Shown here: in pieces, positions 33,911 through 45,909 of the stretch
Numbering within the stretch: the stretch's first letter is position 1
Layout of the letters: every line of letters starts with the position of its first letter
Notes under the pieces: generated by a model
What the model saw: the letters and a program-made list of their open reading frames with translations, nothing else
Told to the model about the DNA's origin: nothing
Databases searched by the model: none
Source: Malachius bipustulatus
Lineage: Eukaryota > Arthropoda > Insecta > Coleoptera > Melyridae
Assembly: GCA_910589415.1 (NCBI GenBank)
Contig: OU342630.1
Coordinates: 89,338,186 to 89,402,185 of the forward strand
DNA length: 64,000 nt
Reading direction: 5' to 3'
Translations under genes and position numbers: made by a program

Positions 33911-35453
33911 CAGGGTATTTGTTAGAAAAACCAAATAAGTCGAAATGTAAACAAGCAGAACTCTTATCAATAATTGAAATAATCAAGAGGAATGATTCGA
34001 ATCAAACTAAAAAATTAGGTTGTTCTTTCTTTTTATCGTAAAAACCCTCATCTAACAAAAAACTTGTCCAAATCGAGATGATTATCTTAAAATTTATCGT
34101 TGCCAAGAGATTTAAGGTGGATATAGCACACTGAAATGTTAGTTCTGCTTGAACGTGAAATGTGAAAAGTGTTCAAATAGAATTTTTTTATTACTGTAGA
34201 CATTTAAAAAAATGACTCGTTAACGGAAAAAGAAAAAAACTGAAATTTGATGATAATTGGATTCGGAGATCCATTTAAATTCACGCTGAAGCTTATGATT
34301 TATTCAATCAAAAACTTCCAGATAGGCCGCCTTCAGTACGTGTACAGTACGTCTACAGTAAGTAGGATAGTTTCAAAATTAATTGAAACTGGAAACGTGA
34401 AAGACTTAGCTCGGCAAGGTCGGCCTAACATATCTGATAATAAAAAATTTAATGTACTACTTGAAGTTGAAGAAATTGAAGACACACTTCTACAAGGCAG
34501 ATAACTCTAAATCACGATATTGATCATTCAACTGTCGTTAAACTACTGATAAAAAAAATTATCCCTACAAGCCTCAATTGATCCATGAATTAAGTGAAGA
34601 TTTTGAATGAGGAAGATCCCAACTTTTTAAATACGTAATGTATTATTTTTTCGGACGAAGGTACTTTTTGTTTGAACGGGACAGTGAAACGCCATAATTC
34701 CAGATACTGGTCACAGGAAAATTTTCACCGGACCCAAGAGTGTCTCATGCCGAGACAAGGAAAAATAAACGTGTGGGCTGCAATAAGCAGAAGCAATGGA
34801 GACCGACTTCAAAGGCCATACTTATTTAATGAAAAGTTGACTGATGAAGGATATTTACATTTTTTAGCGACTCCTACCATCCTTAGCATTTGCTTTTCCT
34901 AACGATGTGAATATCAATATACCCCACGAAAGAATCTGGTTTCAACAGAATGAAGTTCCTCCTCATTTTGGTGTTAATGTTAATGTAAGGCTATTTCTCG
35001 ACAACGTATTTCCTGTCAGGTGGATGGGGCGGCGAGGACTGAATGGCCTGCGGGTGCTCAGCCGACTTGACACCTCTTGATTTGTTCTCTGATGATATTT
35101 AAAATCAAGGACTTACATCAATAGACCCAACAATTTAGAAGATCTACAATCTACAGCATCGAATTTGCATAGAAATGAAAAGTATCGCTCCGGATGTCAT
35201 TCAGCGTCTAATACAAAGCGTTTACATTCGTGCCGGACAGTGTCAGAAAGTGCTTGGACGACAATTTGAACAATTTCGATAATTAATTAGTAATAAACTT
35301 AATTCAGTCACTATTTTAAGCTAAAACCTATCTTTTCAATATTCACTTTTACAATAAACTCTCATTTTATTCGTTTCTAAGCTTACTTTTCTTAGTAAAG
35401 TTATTTTTTTTATTAAACTTATGAAACTTATGTTTTTCTCACAAAACATCCTC
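33911..35453 (+). mobile_element. decayed Tc1/mariner (IS630) transposon with TIRs and TA target
   Basis: A 1,543-bp element. The left end CAGGGTATTTGTTAGAAAAAC (33,911) is inverted and near-repeated at the right (GTTTTTCTCACAAAACATCC, ending 35,453). TA flanks both ends (33,909-33,910 and 35,454-35,455) and outer flanks ACAAGA/TCTTG also match. Element size and layout are typical of mariner-type transposons, with the transposase occupying most of the interior. Confidence 0.8.
34180..35285 (+). pseudogene. mariner/IS630-type transposase pseudogene
   Basis: Broken frames give an N-terminal helix-turn-helix (TVSRIVSKLIETGNVKDL, then RQGRPNISDNKKFNVLLEVE) and a DDE catalytic domain: SDEGTFCLNGTVKRHNSRYW (first Asp), GKINVWAAI, then IWFQQNEVPPHFG where the usual second Asp (QQD) is Asn, and SADLTPLDLF with the third acidic residue. 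The end resembles the family tail. At least four frameshifts or stops plus the Asp-to-Asn change make it inactive. Confidence 0.82.
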
Positions 35454-35455
35454 TA

Positions 35456-36469
35456 TCTTGTAAGCGAAAACCCCTGGTAATAAACCCCTAGTATGTGGTA
35501 ATAAACTCCTAGTATAGTTGTATTCACGAGGAAGGGGAAAATCCATTGTTGACAAAAAAATTGAATTTGCTTAAAAAAAATTATGAACTCAATGCCAAAA
35601 ATGTAATTTGATAAAAAAATAATTTCTTTGTCTTAAATGCATTTTTACAAATACTTCTTTCGCCAGGAAATGTCTTTAAATAGCTAATAAAATCTTAAGC
35701 CACCCCTTTAATAATTACTATATCGTCAGTTCGACACACATAGATTATTCAGAATATTCATATGAAACGCAACTAAATAAGTGGTAACGGACTAACGGAT
35801 TGACATAATCTAATCAAAAATGCATGGGTATGATCGTTCTGGAACTAATATTTACAGTGAGCACCTACGCCCACGAACTAACCTAGAATGAAAAACTTTA
35901 CTTAGCCATTACCGTCAAAATAGTATTATTTTTGTGTTAGGACAAGTGATAAACATATGAGCAAGGCAATATTCATTAGAACGACACTAATGACCTTTTT
36001 CGTTATAAATCCTGACGTAAATTTAATATTTATCGAGATTTTTTTATCATACCTTAATTAAAAATCAACCATATTGGCGACATTAATTAATTCCATCCCT
36101 GATAAAAAATATAGCGTAAAATATTACCTAAACACTCATATTATATAAGGTATCACCAAATAGCGAGGTCAAATGTAATGGAACAAATAAATATATTGAA
36201 GCGAAAACATAATACAGAGTGTTTAAAAATAAGATGAATCGATTAATCGTAGATCACAAGGTGGAAGATTGGTTTAGTTTTTCTTTATCTACACAATTTG
36301 CCATACAAAAACATAAAATTTTACCTAAGTACCTATACATTACTGCCGCAAATACAGGACTCGTTATACTTTGTTTTCAACCTATTTCGTGATTGTTTTG
36401 CACATATTTTAAAAGATGTCCATGCAAAAGGTTTTCACAAACACCTACCACATATTCCTTAGACCAAAA
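35456..36469. other. no gene recognised
   Basis: AT-rich non-coding sequence. Confidence 0.45.
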
Positions 36470-36900
36470 CAGGATGATCCCGAAATGGCGGACTCAGTTT
36501 CAATGGTGTTGTAGATTTTTTTTTTCAAGAATTTAAATCCACATGGCAGTCTAACTTAAACACCATACTATGGCAAAACACATCATTCCACACAGCTATT
36601 ACACGAGTAATATTGTTTTGTAATATTGTAATATTTGTAATAACGATTGTTTTTTTTATTATCAGTAACGGAATTACAGGAACTCGAATTCTACCTATTC
36701 CTTATTGAGCTCAATAAAATTTGTCAATGTGGCATATTTCTGCAAATTGAGAGATGCTATTGGATCTTGGATCTGAAACAGTTTTTGAATAATATTTTCG
36801 CAAATGTATCAAATCAGCGATAATTGTTTGAAAGTTTGTTATACTTGTCATTTCATATGTTTTTCATAAATATGGTTACAACTTTCTAAGTATTAAATTG
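36470..36900 (-). mobile_element. MITE fragment related to 11.38-11.96 kb
   Basis: It begins CAGGATGATCCCGAAATGG. Inner segments match the reverse complement of the first copy (AACGGAATTACAGG near 36,667; CATTTCATATGTTTTTCAT near 36,850). The other terminal repeat is not seen. Confidence 0.65.
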
Positions 36901-39559
36901 AACCCATGATACTACTACTCATAAGATAAGTACACGCGCAGATTGCTGTGAAGTAATTGTCATTGCCGTGACTGTAAAATACTATAACGGCAGCCACAGC
37001 TATCAATTTTTTTTTGTTGTTGTTGTATTATTTGATGTTTTTCTTCTTTGGTGTTCAGCTTAATAAGTGAAAATGGTATTTTGGACAGCACTAGGGTGTA
37101 TATGAGAAATAACAAAAGAAAAGTGAAAACTAGAATACGAAATGCCGTTATTTTTAATTTTCTGCCAACAAGTGACGAATGGTTGCGTATATAAATGTCG
37201 ACAAAAACAGTAATATATCATTAAAAATGGTAGAATTAGAGGCAAACATTTTATGGATAGTGATTTCCTGGTTCAAAGAAAAATTATTGATCAGATCATC
37301 ACATGTTGTCCTTTTAAAATGTAGAAAACTAAATCAAATTTTCGACATAATTAACGGAGATTCAATGCAGATTCGAAATGGCTGTTTAAACAAACTTTTG
37401 AAATGTACTGAAGAGTGGATTTAAGATTTAAGCAAAATAATAATATACTTCATCTACGGCAATTGGTTCAATATGTGCAATTTTCTTAATTCCTAAGCTA
37501 CTGTTGCAGGTAAAAGCAAACAAAAAATAACATACCAATTTATTTGACGACATAATTCCTGATTTCATCGTTAGAGGGAAGCTGCGATTTTATGTGCTTA
37601 TTATAGAAAGGTTTACAGTTTATATATTTTCTTAAATCGACTTATTCAGGTATGTGGAGTCACTTCATGATTATTTTGACTGTACCTATATCATGGCTAT
37701 CAGTCGCTATATCAATCGCTATCAGATTTTACCGTTTATTTTCTGTTGATATTTCAAACATTGAACAATTATTATATTTGTTATAAAACTTAAGTACTTA
37801 AAGACATTAATGTTTTTATTTATTTTTTTTTAGAAGAATACAGCCGGTCGATGAACATAGTTTACACTATATCAAGAGCTTTGTACCTGCAATACGTGGG
37901 TTTCAAAAACTTTCAAACTGTAAAATAACTCGATGATACCCTCGAGACCATAAATTAAAACTTGGTACCTACATAACTATGTATGCATGTAATATCGTAT
38001 TATAGGGCTAAAAAATTACATCATTAGTTCTCGTTTTGAATACTTAAAATAGACCCGGTGAGAAACTTTTTGATTGAATGGTAAAAAAGGGTTATACACT
38101 ATGTATACGATTTATGTACTCACCATTATTGTACATTGTACCTCATGTTTATTATGAAGCGGCTTTGTCAAGCAAATACGACGTTATTAAAAGTATAAAC
38201 ATATAAACGCCTCGAACATATAAAAACCTGCTCTTCTTCGATTTGACAGATATAAGGCATTTTTGTTGCCAACTCAGAATGCCTCATTTTGATTTTTATT
38301 TATTTAATTTATTAAATAGCTTATTCATTATTTTTGCATCACACCTCTGTAAACTGACTGCTTTACAGGCCCTTTATAGACTTTTTTAATATAAGAACTT
38401 TTTTTGTTTTAAACAGGCGCTATAAGAACTTTTATTTTCGGGCCTAGGGTGTCAATTAGTTTTTTAGGTTGTTATCAATAACGACGTATCTCTAAAAACA
38501 AACGAGATTTCTATCAATGTTCAGCCCCGAAAAACCGACATTTGTAAGTAAATTATAGATTTCTTGTTTGTTCAACTTTCCTAACATCGACCATCAACAT
38601 TCGACAACTGTCAATCTTCTGCCTTCAATCTAATCATCAAGTAATAATTTCTACAACAGCGCCAAGATTTCCTTCCTTTCTCCGAACGTACTTCAACGAA
38701 GTTACATCTGGCGCCTGTAACATCTCAGTATCTCGTTATATCTTTTCGATCAATTTCTCTTGTCAGCTGGTAAGTTATTTTTAATCATAATAATTCTTAC
38801 TCTCTTGGGAATAAAAAAGACTCAATATTTAATGCCTGAATGGTTTTTTTTTATTACTATTATTGTCTTCCAATTTCAGCCTCCAGATGCCATTTTGTTA
38901 AATTAATTAACAACATTATACAAGCGTGAGCTGATCTCATTGATAACTTTAATTAATTAAATGTCAATTTTTAAGGACTTGTCAGATCTCAATTAACATG
39001 TCAATCAATGTTTTTTTGTGTTCGAAATCTAAAAATATTAATAATAATTATTATTATTACTTATAACAATAATCATAACAATAATAATGTCTGCATTATC
39101 CCAAAAACATAACATCGATCGATCTATAATTAACAATCACCAACTTTGGTAGTAAGGAAACCGTTTTCTTTTTTTTTGTATAGCACACCCCTGGTGATTT
39201 GAAAGAACGATCATTGAAGAAACTTACACCACCTGCTCAATTCTGCGGAACCCAAGCTAAGAACCTATATCTTCCGATCAAGAAACCTTGTGCTAATTTC
39301 AAGACGCAATCAATCAGTATTATTTTTTTTTCGTCTCAAGTAACACATGCTTTTTGTTATTTAATTACAATTTTGTAGGTGTAATTTTAATCATGTAAAT
39401 GTATTAAAAAAAGTAATTATATAATTTTAATGTAATGTAATACAACACTTATTAAGCCATTTAGGCTAAATACAGTCAATTTTTACAAGAAAAAATCACA
39501 GTCAAAGAGTTTCACCAATATAATAAATATAAACTACAAGTCAAACCTACTTCGGTAAT
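36901..39559. other. no gene recognised; possible non-coding exon near 38.56-38.77 kb
   Basis: Mostly AT-rich. The 81-codon ORF at 37,179-37,424 has no known domain. At 38,560-38,770 composition is less AT-biased and ends CTTGTCAGCTG/GTAAGTT, a good donor site; a TTTCAG acceptor occurs at 38,879. This could be a spliced untranslated exon, but no coding exon follows that I can recognise. Confidence 0.3.
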
Positions 39560-41900
39560 ACTCCATATTCAATTATTTAACATCCTTAAGCTAACACTAT
39601 CTTTAACTATTTCCGGTAACCTGTCATAAGCCAACTAAGTCACATATGGAAGACAGAATTCTGTGTCTGCGTCTTAGTCCTATTATGCACTACAACAAAA
39701 TTTGCACTATTGCTTGTTTAATAATCGTGGACCTGACTAAAAGTACTGAGTCTTTGCAAATAATAGCGTAGCAATTCCCCCATCCTACATCTGTGTACGA
39801 ACTTCATCGCCTACATTTCTACGTAATCACTTATTTTTAGCCACCCCAACCGATCCAACATATCCCTAACACTTGTGTATCTGTCACACTTCAGAAAAAT
39901 TCTCATCCCCGTATTCTGCAGTCTTTCTTTACAGCCTGTTTTTGTCGATTTTTCCAGCTAAAAACAATATAATACTGCTTGCATAGTTAAAATGTGGCAA
40001 CACCACCTTATTATAAACCAACTTCCTTGTCCAAGCAGTCAAATATTCACTACTTCTCCTCAATACGCCCATTTTTTATATCTTCTTACATGTGTACTCG
40101 TATTGTGTAGTCTAATAATAATACGTGATTAATGAATAAATTTACTCGCTATTATTTGTTTATCTGACCAAATTTCACTACTCCCTCTTATCTCTTCATA
40201 TTCGTCATCATTATCCTTTGATATGCTGTTTTTTAAATCTTTTCACATTCATTCTGAGTCATGTCTATGTCTACCTTATGCTGAAAGTAATTATGTTTCT
40301 GCTTTTTTATCATCCCACTTACTTTTTTTCCATTTAATTTATATTCCTCATAGTCACTTTGTTGTTAACTTATACTTCTGAAATTTATTATCCCTATTGC
40401 TAATAGATCTCATCTCCAACACCTCCTTATTCTCTTATTCCTATACCTTATTTTTTTTAGTTTCATTTCATTTCACATTGTCTCATTAGTATCTTCATTG
40501 CACTCTCATAAGAACTATTATATCGTGCATTCAAATCTACTTCCCCAAAGTTGAAATTAATTTCCCTTAATTTGCTTTTTAATACATTTACATCATCTAA
40601 CTTACTTCTAAATGTCCCCAGTAACTCATTCTTATAATATTCCTCTTTCAATACAATTTTTGCCAGTGTGTGACAATTGGAGGCTGGTTTGTTAAATACT
40701 TTACACAATATTATACTATTTCCATCTTTCTCACAGATTACCAAATCAATCAATGATTGATTCCCACTGGGAGCTATGTGTGTCTAGTCCATCATGAATT
40801 GTTGCAAGCTGTTGCCATTTAAGTATGTTTTAAGTCTTTTAGAGTATGTATCTTCAATCTATATTGAAATTATTATTAAGTATTAAATAAAAAAATATTA
40901 AAACTCCTAATATTAATTTAATATGATTGCTGTCTACCATACGATTACTACAAAATGTCTCTAAAAATTTCAAAAAATCTCTTTTAGATCCACATACATA
41001 TATAAGACTTACTTCAGTACTACCAGTGCCTAATATTTATATTGCACTGCATAAGTCTCTACTAACCTATATGGTACATTTTTCCTAATATAACACATCG
41101 TACTAACAGTTGCCCTGCTGTTAGAATCAACTCTTACAATACTTTAATTATCCCTATCAATTTAATGGTGAATGATATCTTCTGTAAGATGTGTCTCCGT
41201 CAAGCACATTATTGCTGCCTGTCTTGACATAGCAAAGTTAGAAATTTCATCATAATTAGCCACCATATACTCTGTGAATTCTGCAAATACACCTATTCTT
41301 TACTTTTCATTGATTGCTATTTCTCTTCTGTCATATTCAATTCTCTTTCTGTATTTTTCTACCTTTCTGGAGGATACCATGCAATTTACATCATGGATTA
41401 AACGGTCTTCTGAAAATCCTTAGCTTTACCCTGCCGTTGCCTATTACCTTCATTTTATTAAAGCCAATTTTCAGCTCTTCTGGCTTGATTGTAGCACTCT
41501 TAATTTCTTTTGAATGTCACTAGTTTTATTTAGAACCTGATCTCTTGTTGTATCACTTTTATGTGGTTTTCCAGGTCTTCCTTTCTATCATTCCTTGCTG
41601 ATATTTTTTCTTCTACTTTATTCAGCTGATGCCTCATCAATTCGTCCATTGTATCTTCATTCTTGTTAATCACAGACTCATCCTTCTGGTAACATTTATT
41701 ACAGAACTACCTCAAATTCTTGCAACCCTTTACTAGATTGTACTCTCTGCCGGTCAAGTCAGTAGATTTTAAATGAAACCATTTGTTACCCCTTCCCTCA
41801 CAACCCACGGTTTGGTCTCCATTAAACTCCTTCATACATTCACCACATTTTTCGTCATCCCACCGGGTGCCATCGTCAAAAACAATTCTGATTCACCTTT
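39560..41900 (-). pseudogene. non-LTR retrotransposon (LINE) with PHD-finger ORF1, internally deleted
   Basis: Read on the minus strand. ORF1 part (41,880-41,680): KCGECMKEFNGDQTVGC, NKWFHLKSTDL, then FCNKCYQ, a PHD-type zinc finger with one Cys changed to Ser and a stop where Trp is expected. Endonuclease part (41,310-40,460): YMVANYDEISNFAMSRQAAI, MCLTETHLTEDI, RVDSNSRATV, QSLIDLVICEKDG and SNCHTLAKI (altered SDH motif). The RT core is deleted. C-terminal part (40,095-39,600): MGVLRRSSEYLTAWTRKLVY, VVLPHFNYASSII, KCDRYTSVRDMLDRLGWL, the usual LINE tail. Many stops; inactive. It may belong to the same family as the LINE at 42.9-54 kb. Confidence 0.78.
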
Positions 41901-42880
41901 ATTCAATTATATTAGTTTATTGCTTCAGGAAGATATGGTACTAAAATTCAATCTACCTTACTGTATATTCACGAGTTATTTCCTAGTTCACTTATCTATT
42001 CAATGTAATACAGTCACTTGTACTACACCATTTGAAAGACCACAAACTATGCTTCAATTTGATTAATTATACATCAAAATTATAACGCACCTTTAAGACT
42101 TGAGCAAATATCACTTATTACAGAGCAATTTATTAATGCTTACCGACAAGTGTTACCATGCAGTTCTTATTGTTATTTACAATTCCTTTTTCCTTTATGT
42201 TCTGTTTCATTTATTACTATTGGTTGTAACTCATGCACGATTTTCGAGTTAAGGGTTTTTTATGCACTCCTATAATACCTGTGTAGCTATAATTTTTTTT
42301 TTATCAATATATAATCCCATATACCTAACCAAGTGAGGTTATAACTATTTATTAACATAAAATCACTTTTGTACTATTGGCTAAATGAATTTCATTTAAA
42401 TAAATGTTGAAATATTTAAAAGAAACTAATAGTATTCTTTTATAAATAAAGCCAATTAAGTACCTGCTATAACAGTTATTTTTGATCTAGAGATTATATT
42501 ATAAAATCTCTTTCGAACCAATTTCACCCCTGAAAACATTTTGCTTCACTACATAGTTATTTAGTGAAATTACTAGGCATTTCCAGTTCTCAATCCCTTT
42601 TAACTCGATTCAATTTCTGTAATCTCCAAACTACGCAACTTCGGTGCTTTTGTTGGTTAAATGGTGACTTAGGTATATATCTTACACCGTGCTTTGCTTA
42701 TAGATAATTACACGCCGTCTTGTAGAGTTCTTATACATACTATATGCATAGGGGTGAGTTGATAGCATTTCGCCTAAGTGTTTTGTTTCTTATCATCTTT
42801 ACACTTCAGTGAGTAATATAATTAATGAGGCCAGAGGTTAGTTAAAAAGTAAAACACTGCCTGTCTTATGCATGTTTTTT
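41901..42880. other. no gene recognised
   Basis: AT-rich; could include the LINE 5' UTR, but nothing diagnostic is seen. Confidence 0.4.
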
Positions 42881-43270
42881 TTTTTCAAGTTTGCATGAAA
42901 TATAGTCACTACCGAAATCTGTTCTCTATGAATTTAAAGTCTGATAAATTCTGGAAGATAATTAAGGGAAAGCGCTTGGGCAAAGTTAAAACGCGATATT
43001 AGTTCGATCTTCGATCTTGATTCTATGAATCAATTTTTCTGTCACAGCACAGACATTGGTATCAATGCTATCAATGGTATCAATGCTGCGATATTTGATT
43101 ACTATGATGATGTGAGATCTGGTTTAAGAGGTAGGTGTGAAATTAAGGAAATACATAGTGAAACAGTTCACAAATATATTTTTAAAATTTCCTCAGGTGC
43201 TGTAAGTAGGTCCTGTTAGTTTTTTAAAGCTAATCACTGAGATCATTTGTCCTGTTCTTAGCCATATATA
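42881..43270 (+). pseudogene. LINE ORF2, 5' piece, split by the ribozyme-bearing element
   Basis: Frames read LKSDKFWKIIKGKRLGKVKT, then TDIGINAINGINAAIFDYYD, EIHSETVHKYIFKISSGAV and, one frame over, KLITEIICPVLSHIY. These are the linker between endonuclease and RT and the first RT motif of a non-LTR retrotransposon. The text breaks at 43,270 and resumes at 52,589 with SSLEQCIYPVQWKRAFVLPL. Joining CATATATA to TTCTTCC keeps the frame, which dates the insertion after the LINE and gives its borders. Confidence 0.78.
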
Positions 43271-43272
43271 TT

Positions 43273-43300
43273 AGTGTATTTTTTAACAAAAAAATACACT
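43273..43300. repeat. terminal hairpin of the Helentron-like element
   Basis: AGTGTATTTTTT pairs with AAAAAATACACT over 12 bp around a four-base loop. The same hairpin occurs in inverse orientation at 27,691-27,718. Confidence 0.85.
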
Positions 43301-43407
43301 ATTGAGGACGACATCACTTTCCAAAAATCACCCAAAATCATCAAATGTCCACCGATCATGACCCCCAGATCACGAAAAAGTGGTTTTCCAAAATTCACCT
43401 GCCCACG

Positions 43408-43431
43408 ATATATATATATATATATATATAT
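43408..43431. repeat. (TA)n tract, left border of array
   Basis: A 24-nt alternating AT run separates the element end from the first, 5'-truncated 441-bp unit. Confidence 0.9.
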
Positions 43432-43512
43432 GAAAATATAATTTTCGGGCATTTAAAGCTCATTAATAAAGTGCTTTCAATGGCAGACAGCACACGCAAC
43501 CATCTAGAGCCC

Positions 43513-43573
43513 CTCGAAGCTGCAGACGGACCGTTTCGGTCTTTTTATGACCTCATCAGTACAGCATATCGAG
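43513..43573 (-). ncRNA. hammerhead ribozyme, type I, block 1 unit 1
   Basis: Reverse complement of the 61-nt ribozyme described at 45,849. The minus strand reads CTGATGA (43,559-43,553), then GGTC/GACC stem II, GAAA and a GTC site. Predicted cleavage is between 43,525 and 43,524. Confidence 0.9.
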
Positions 43574-43953
43574 ATGGAATCCAGAGGCTACGATGCTGTC
43601 CGCCATCAAAAGCTAGGCCTTTGTATCCACTCAGTTCCACGGAACCAAGTGACTTACAACGCCTTTCGCCATCTAACAATGGAGGCAAGAACTACCAGCA
43701 ATGTGTGCCAGCTTGCGACCATCAGAGACGGCGGCCCGGTGCAGTTTTATATGCTTTTAGGCTTCACCTCTCCTCGGCCAGTGCTGACCACTGCCGGAAG
43801 ATGCCATTCCATTCGCCCATAAGTAATTAATACAAATATGAAAGTTTTATTAGAGCCGTGATTATAAATCATGAAAATATAGTTTTCGGGCATTTAAAGC
43901 TCATTAATAAAGTGCTTTCAATGGCAGACAGCACACGCAACCATCTAGAGCCC

Positions 43954-44014
43954 CTCGAAGCTGCAGACGGACCGTTTCGGTCTTTTTATGACCTCATCAG
44001 TACAGCATATCGAG
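43954..44014 (-). ncRNA. hammerhead ribozyme, block 1 unit 2
   Basis: Identical to unit 1. Predicted cleavage between 43,966 and 43,965. Confidence 0.9.
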
Positions 44015-44394
44015 ATGGAATCCAGAGGCTACGATGCTGTCCGCCATCAAAAGCTAGGCCTTTGTATCCACTCAGTTCCACGGAACCAAGTGACTTACAA
44101 CGCCTTTCGCCATCTAACAATGGAGGCAAGAACTACCAGCAATGTGTGCCAGCTTGCGACCATCAGAGACGGCGGCCCGGTGCAGTTTTATATGCTTTTA
44201 GGCTTCACCTCTCCTCGGCCAGTGCTGACCACTGCCGGAAGATGCCATTCCATTCGCCCATAAGTAATTAATACAAATATGAAAGTTTTATTAGAGCCGT
44301 GATTATAAATCATGAAAATATAATTTTCGGGCATTTAAAGCTCATTAATAAAGTGCTTTCAATGGCAGACAGCACACGCAACCATCTAGAGCCC

Positions 44395-44455
44395 CTCGAA
44401 GCTGCAGACGGACCGTTTCGGTCTTTTTATGACCTCATCAGTACAGCATATCGAG
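44395..44455 (-). ncRNA. hammerhead ribozyme, block 1 unit 3
   Basis: Identical to unit 1. Predicted cleavage between 44,407 and 44,406. Confidence 0.9.
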
Positions 44456-44835
44456 ATGGAATCCAGAGGCTACGATGCTGTCCGCCATCAAAAGCTAGGC
44501 CTTTGTATCCACTCAGTTCCACGGAACCAAGTGACTTACAACGCCTTTCGCCATCTAACAATGGAGGCAAGAACTACCAGCAATGTGTGCCAGCTTGCGA
44601 CCATCAGAGACGGCGGCCCGGTGCAGTTTTATATGCTTTTAGGCTTCACCTCTCCTCGGCCAGTGCTGACCACTGCCGGAAGATGCCATTCCATTCGCCC
44701 ATAAGTAATTAATACAAATATGAAAGTTTTATTAGAGCCGTGATTATAAATCATGAAAATATAATTTTCGGGCATTTAAAGCTCATTAATAAAGTGCTTT
44801 CAATGGCAGACAGCACACGCAACCATCTAGAGCCC

Positions 44836-44896
44836 CTCGAAGCTGCAGACGGACCGTTTCGGTCTTTTTATGACCTCATCAGTACAGCATATCGAG
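44836..44896 (-). ncRNA. hammerhead ribozyme, block 1 unit 4
   Basis: Identical to unit 1. Predicted cleavage between 44,848 and 44,847. Confidence 0.9.
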
Positions 44897-45276
44897 ATGG
44901 AATCCAGAGGCTACGATGCTGTCCGCCATCAAAAGCTAGGCCTTTGTATCCACTCAGTTCCACGGAACCAAGTGACTTACAACGCCTTTCGCCATCTAAC
45001 AATGGAGGCAAGAACTACCAGCAATGTGTGCCAGCTTGCGACCATCAGAGACGGCGGCCCGGTGCAGTTTTATATGCTTTTAGGCTTCACCTCTCCTCGG
45101 CCAGTGCTGACCACTGCCGGAAGATGCCATTCCATTCGCCCATAAGTAATTAATACAAATATGAAAGTTTTATTAGAGCCGTGATTATAAATCATGAAAA
45201 TATAATTTTCGGGCATTTAAAGCTCATTAATAAAGTGCTTTCAATGGCAGACAGCACACGCAACCATCTAGAGCCC

Positions 45277-45337
45277 CTCGAAGCTGCAGACGGACCGTTT
45301 CGGTCTTTTTATGACCTCATCAGTACAGCATATCGAG
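45277..45337 (-). ncRNA. hammerhead ribozyme, block 1 unit 5
   Basis: Identical to unit 1 and nearest the inversion point. Predicted cleavage between 45,289 and 45,288. Confidence 0.9.
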
Positions 45338-45585
45338 ATGGAATCCAGAGGCTACGATGCTGTCCGCCATCAAAAGCTAGGCCTTTGTATCCACTCAGTT
45401 CCACGGAACCAAGTGACTTACAACGCCTTTCGCCATCTAACAATGGAGGCAAGAACTACCAGCAATGTGTGCCAGCTTGCGACCATCAGAGACGGCGGCC
45501 CGGTGCAGTTTTATATGCTTTTAGGCTTCACCTCTCCTCGGCCAGTGCTGACCACTGCCGGAAGATGCCATTCCATTCGCCCATA

Positions 45586-45600
45586 TTTGTATTAATTACT
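45586..45600. other. inversion point of the array (15-nt spacer)
   Basis: GCCCATA (ending 45,585) and TATGGGC (from 45,601) start the two mirror arms. The spacer TTTGTATTAATTACT is one copy of the unit sequence that normally follows. The arms then match for about 2.15 kb outward, making a very large inverted repeat. Confidence 0.9.
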
Positions 45601-45848
45601 TATGGGCGAATGGAATGGCATCTTCCGGCAGTGGTCAGCACTGGCCGAGGAGAGGTGAAGCCTAAAAGCATATAAAACTGCACCGGGCCGCCGTCTCTGA
45701 TGGTCGCAAGCTGGCACACATTGCTGGTAGTTCTTGCCTCCATTGTTAGATGGCGAAAGGCGTTGTAAGTCACTTGGTTCCGTGGAACTGAGTGGATACA
45801 AAGGCCTAGCTTTTGATGGCGGACAGCATCGTAGCCTCTGGATTCCAT

Positions 45849-45909
45849 CTCGATATGCTGTACTGATGAGGTCATAAAAAGACCGAAACGGTCCGTCTGC
45901 AGCTTCGAG
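45849..45909 (+). ncRNA. hammerhead ribozyme, type I, block 2 unit 1
   Basis: All conserved core bases are present in order. Stem I: CTCGA/TCGAG outer helix, an internal loop TAT/T, and GCTGTA/TGCAGC inner helix including one G-U pair. Core CTGATGA at 45,863-45,869. Stem II GGTC/GACC (45,870-45,873 with 45,881-45,884), loop ATAAAAA. GAAA at 45,885-45,888. Stem III is minimal: A-T, C-G, G-C closing a GTC triloop, inside a near-palindrome ACGGTCCGT. Cleavage triplet GTC at 45,895-45,897, cut after 45,897. A very short stem III and an internal loop in stem I match natural animal type I hammerheads (schistosome, cave cricket, newt satellites), which often act as dimers. Read by eye, not folded by program. 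Confidence 0.93.

Larger units (their letters stand above)
43430..45585 (-). repeat. satellite array, block 1: five 441-bp hammerhead units
   Basis: Five head-to-tail units with exact 441-bp period; the first lacks its upstream end at the TA tract. Units are nearly identical; the unit starting near 43,858 has one G where others have A (AATATAG). The hammerhead is on the minus strand, at 43,513, 43,954, 44,395, 44,836 and 45,277 (left ends). Reading frames of 137 and 91 codons on the plus strand are open in every unit, but encode nothing I recognise and are read opposite to the ribozyme. The near-identity indicates recent amplification or homogenisation, or rolling-circle copying. Confidence 0.95.

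Noticed and set aside
34838..34870. CTGATGA at 34,838
   Set aside because: It lies in the mariner transposase remnant; no GAAA or stems follow.
38560..38880. Host gene first exon and intron
   Set aside because: Splice-like sites exist but no coding exon or gene identity follows; kept only as a note in the region entry.
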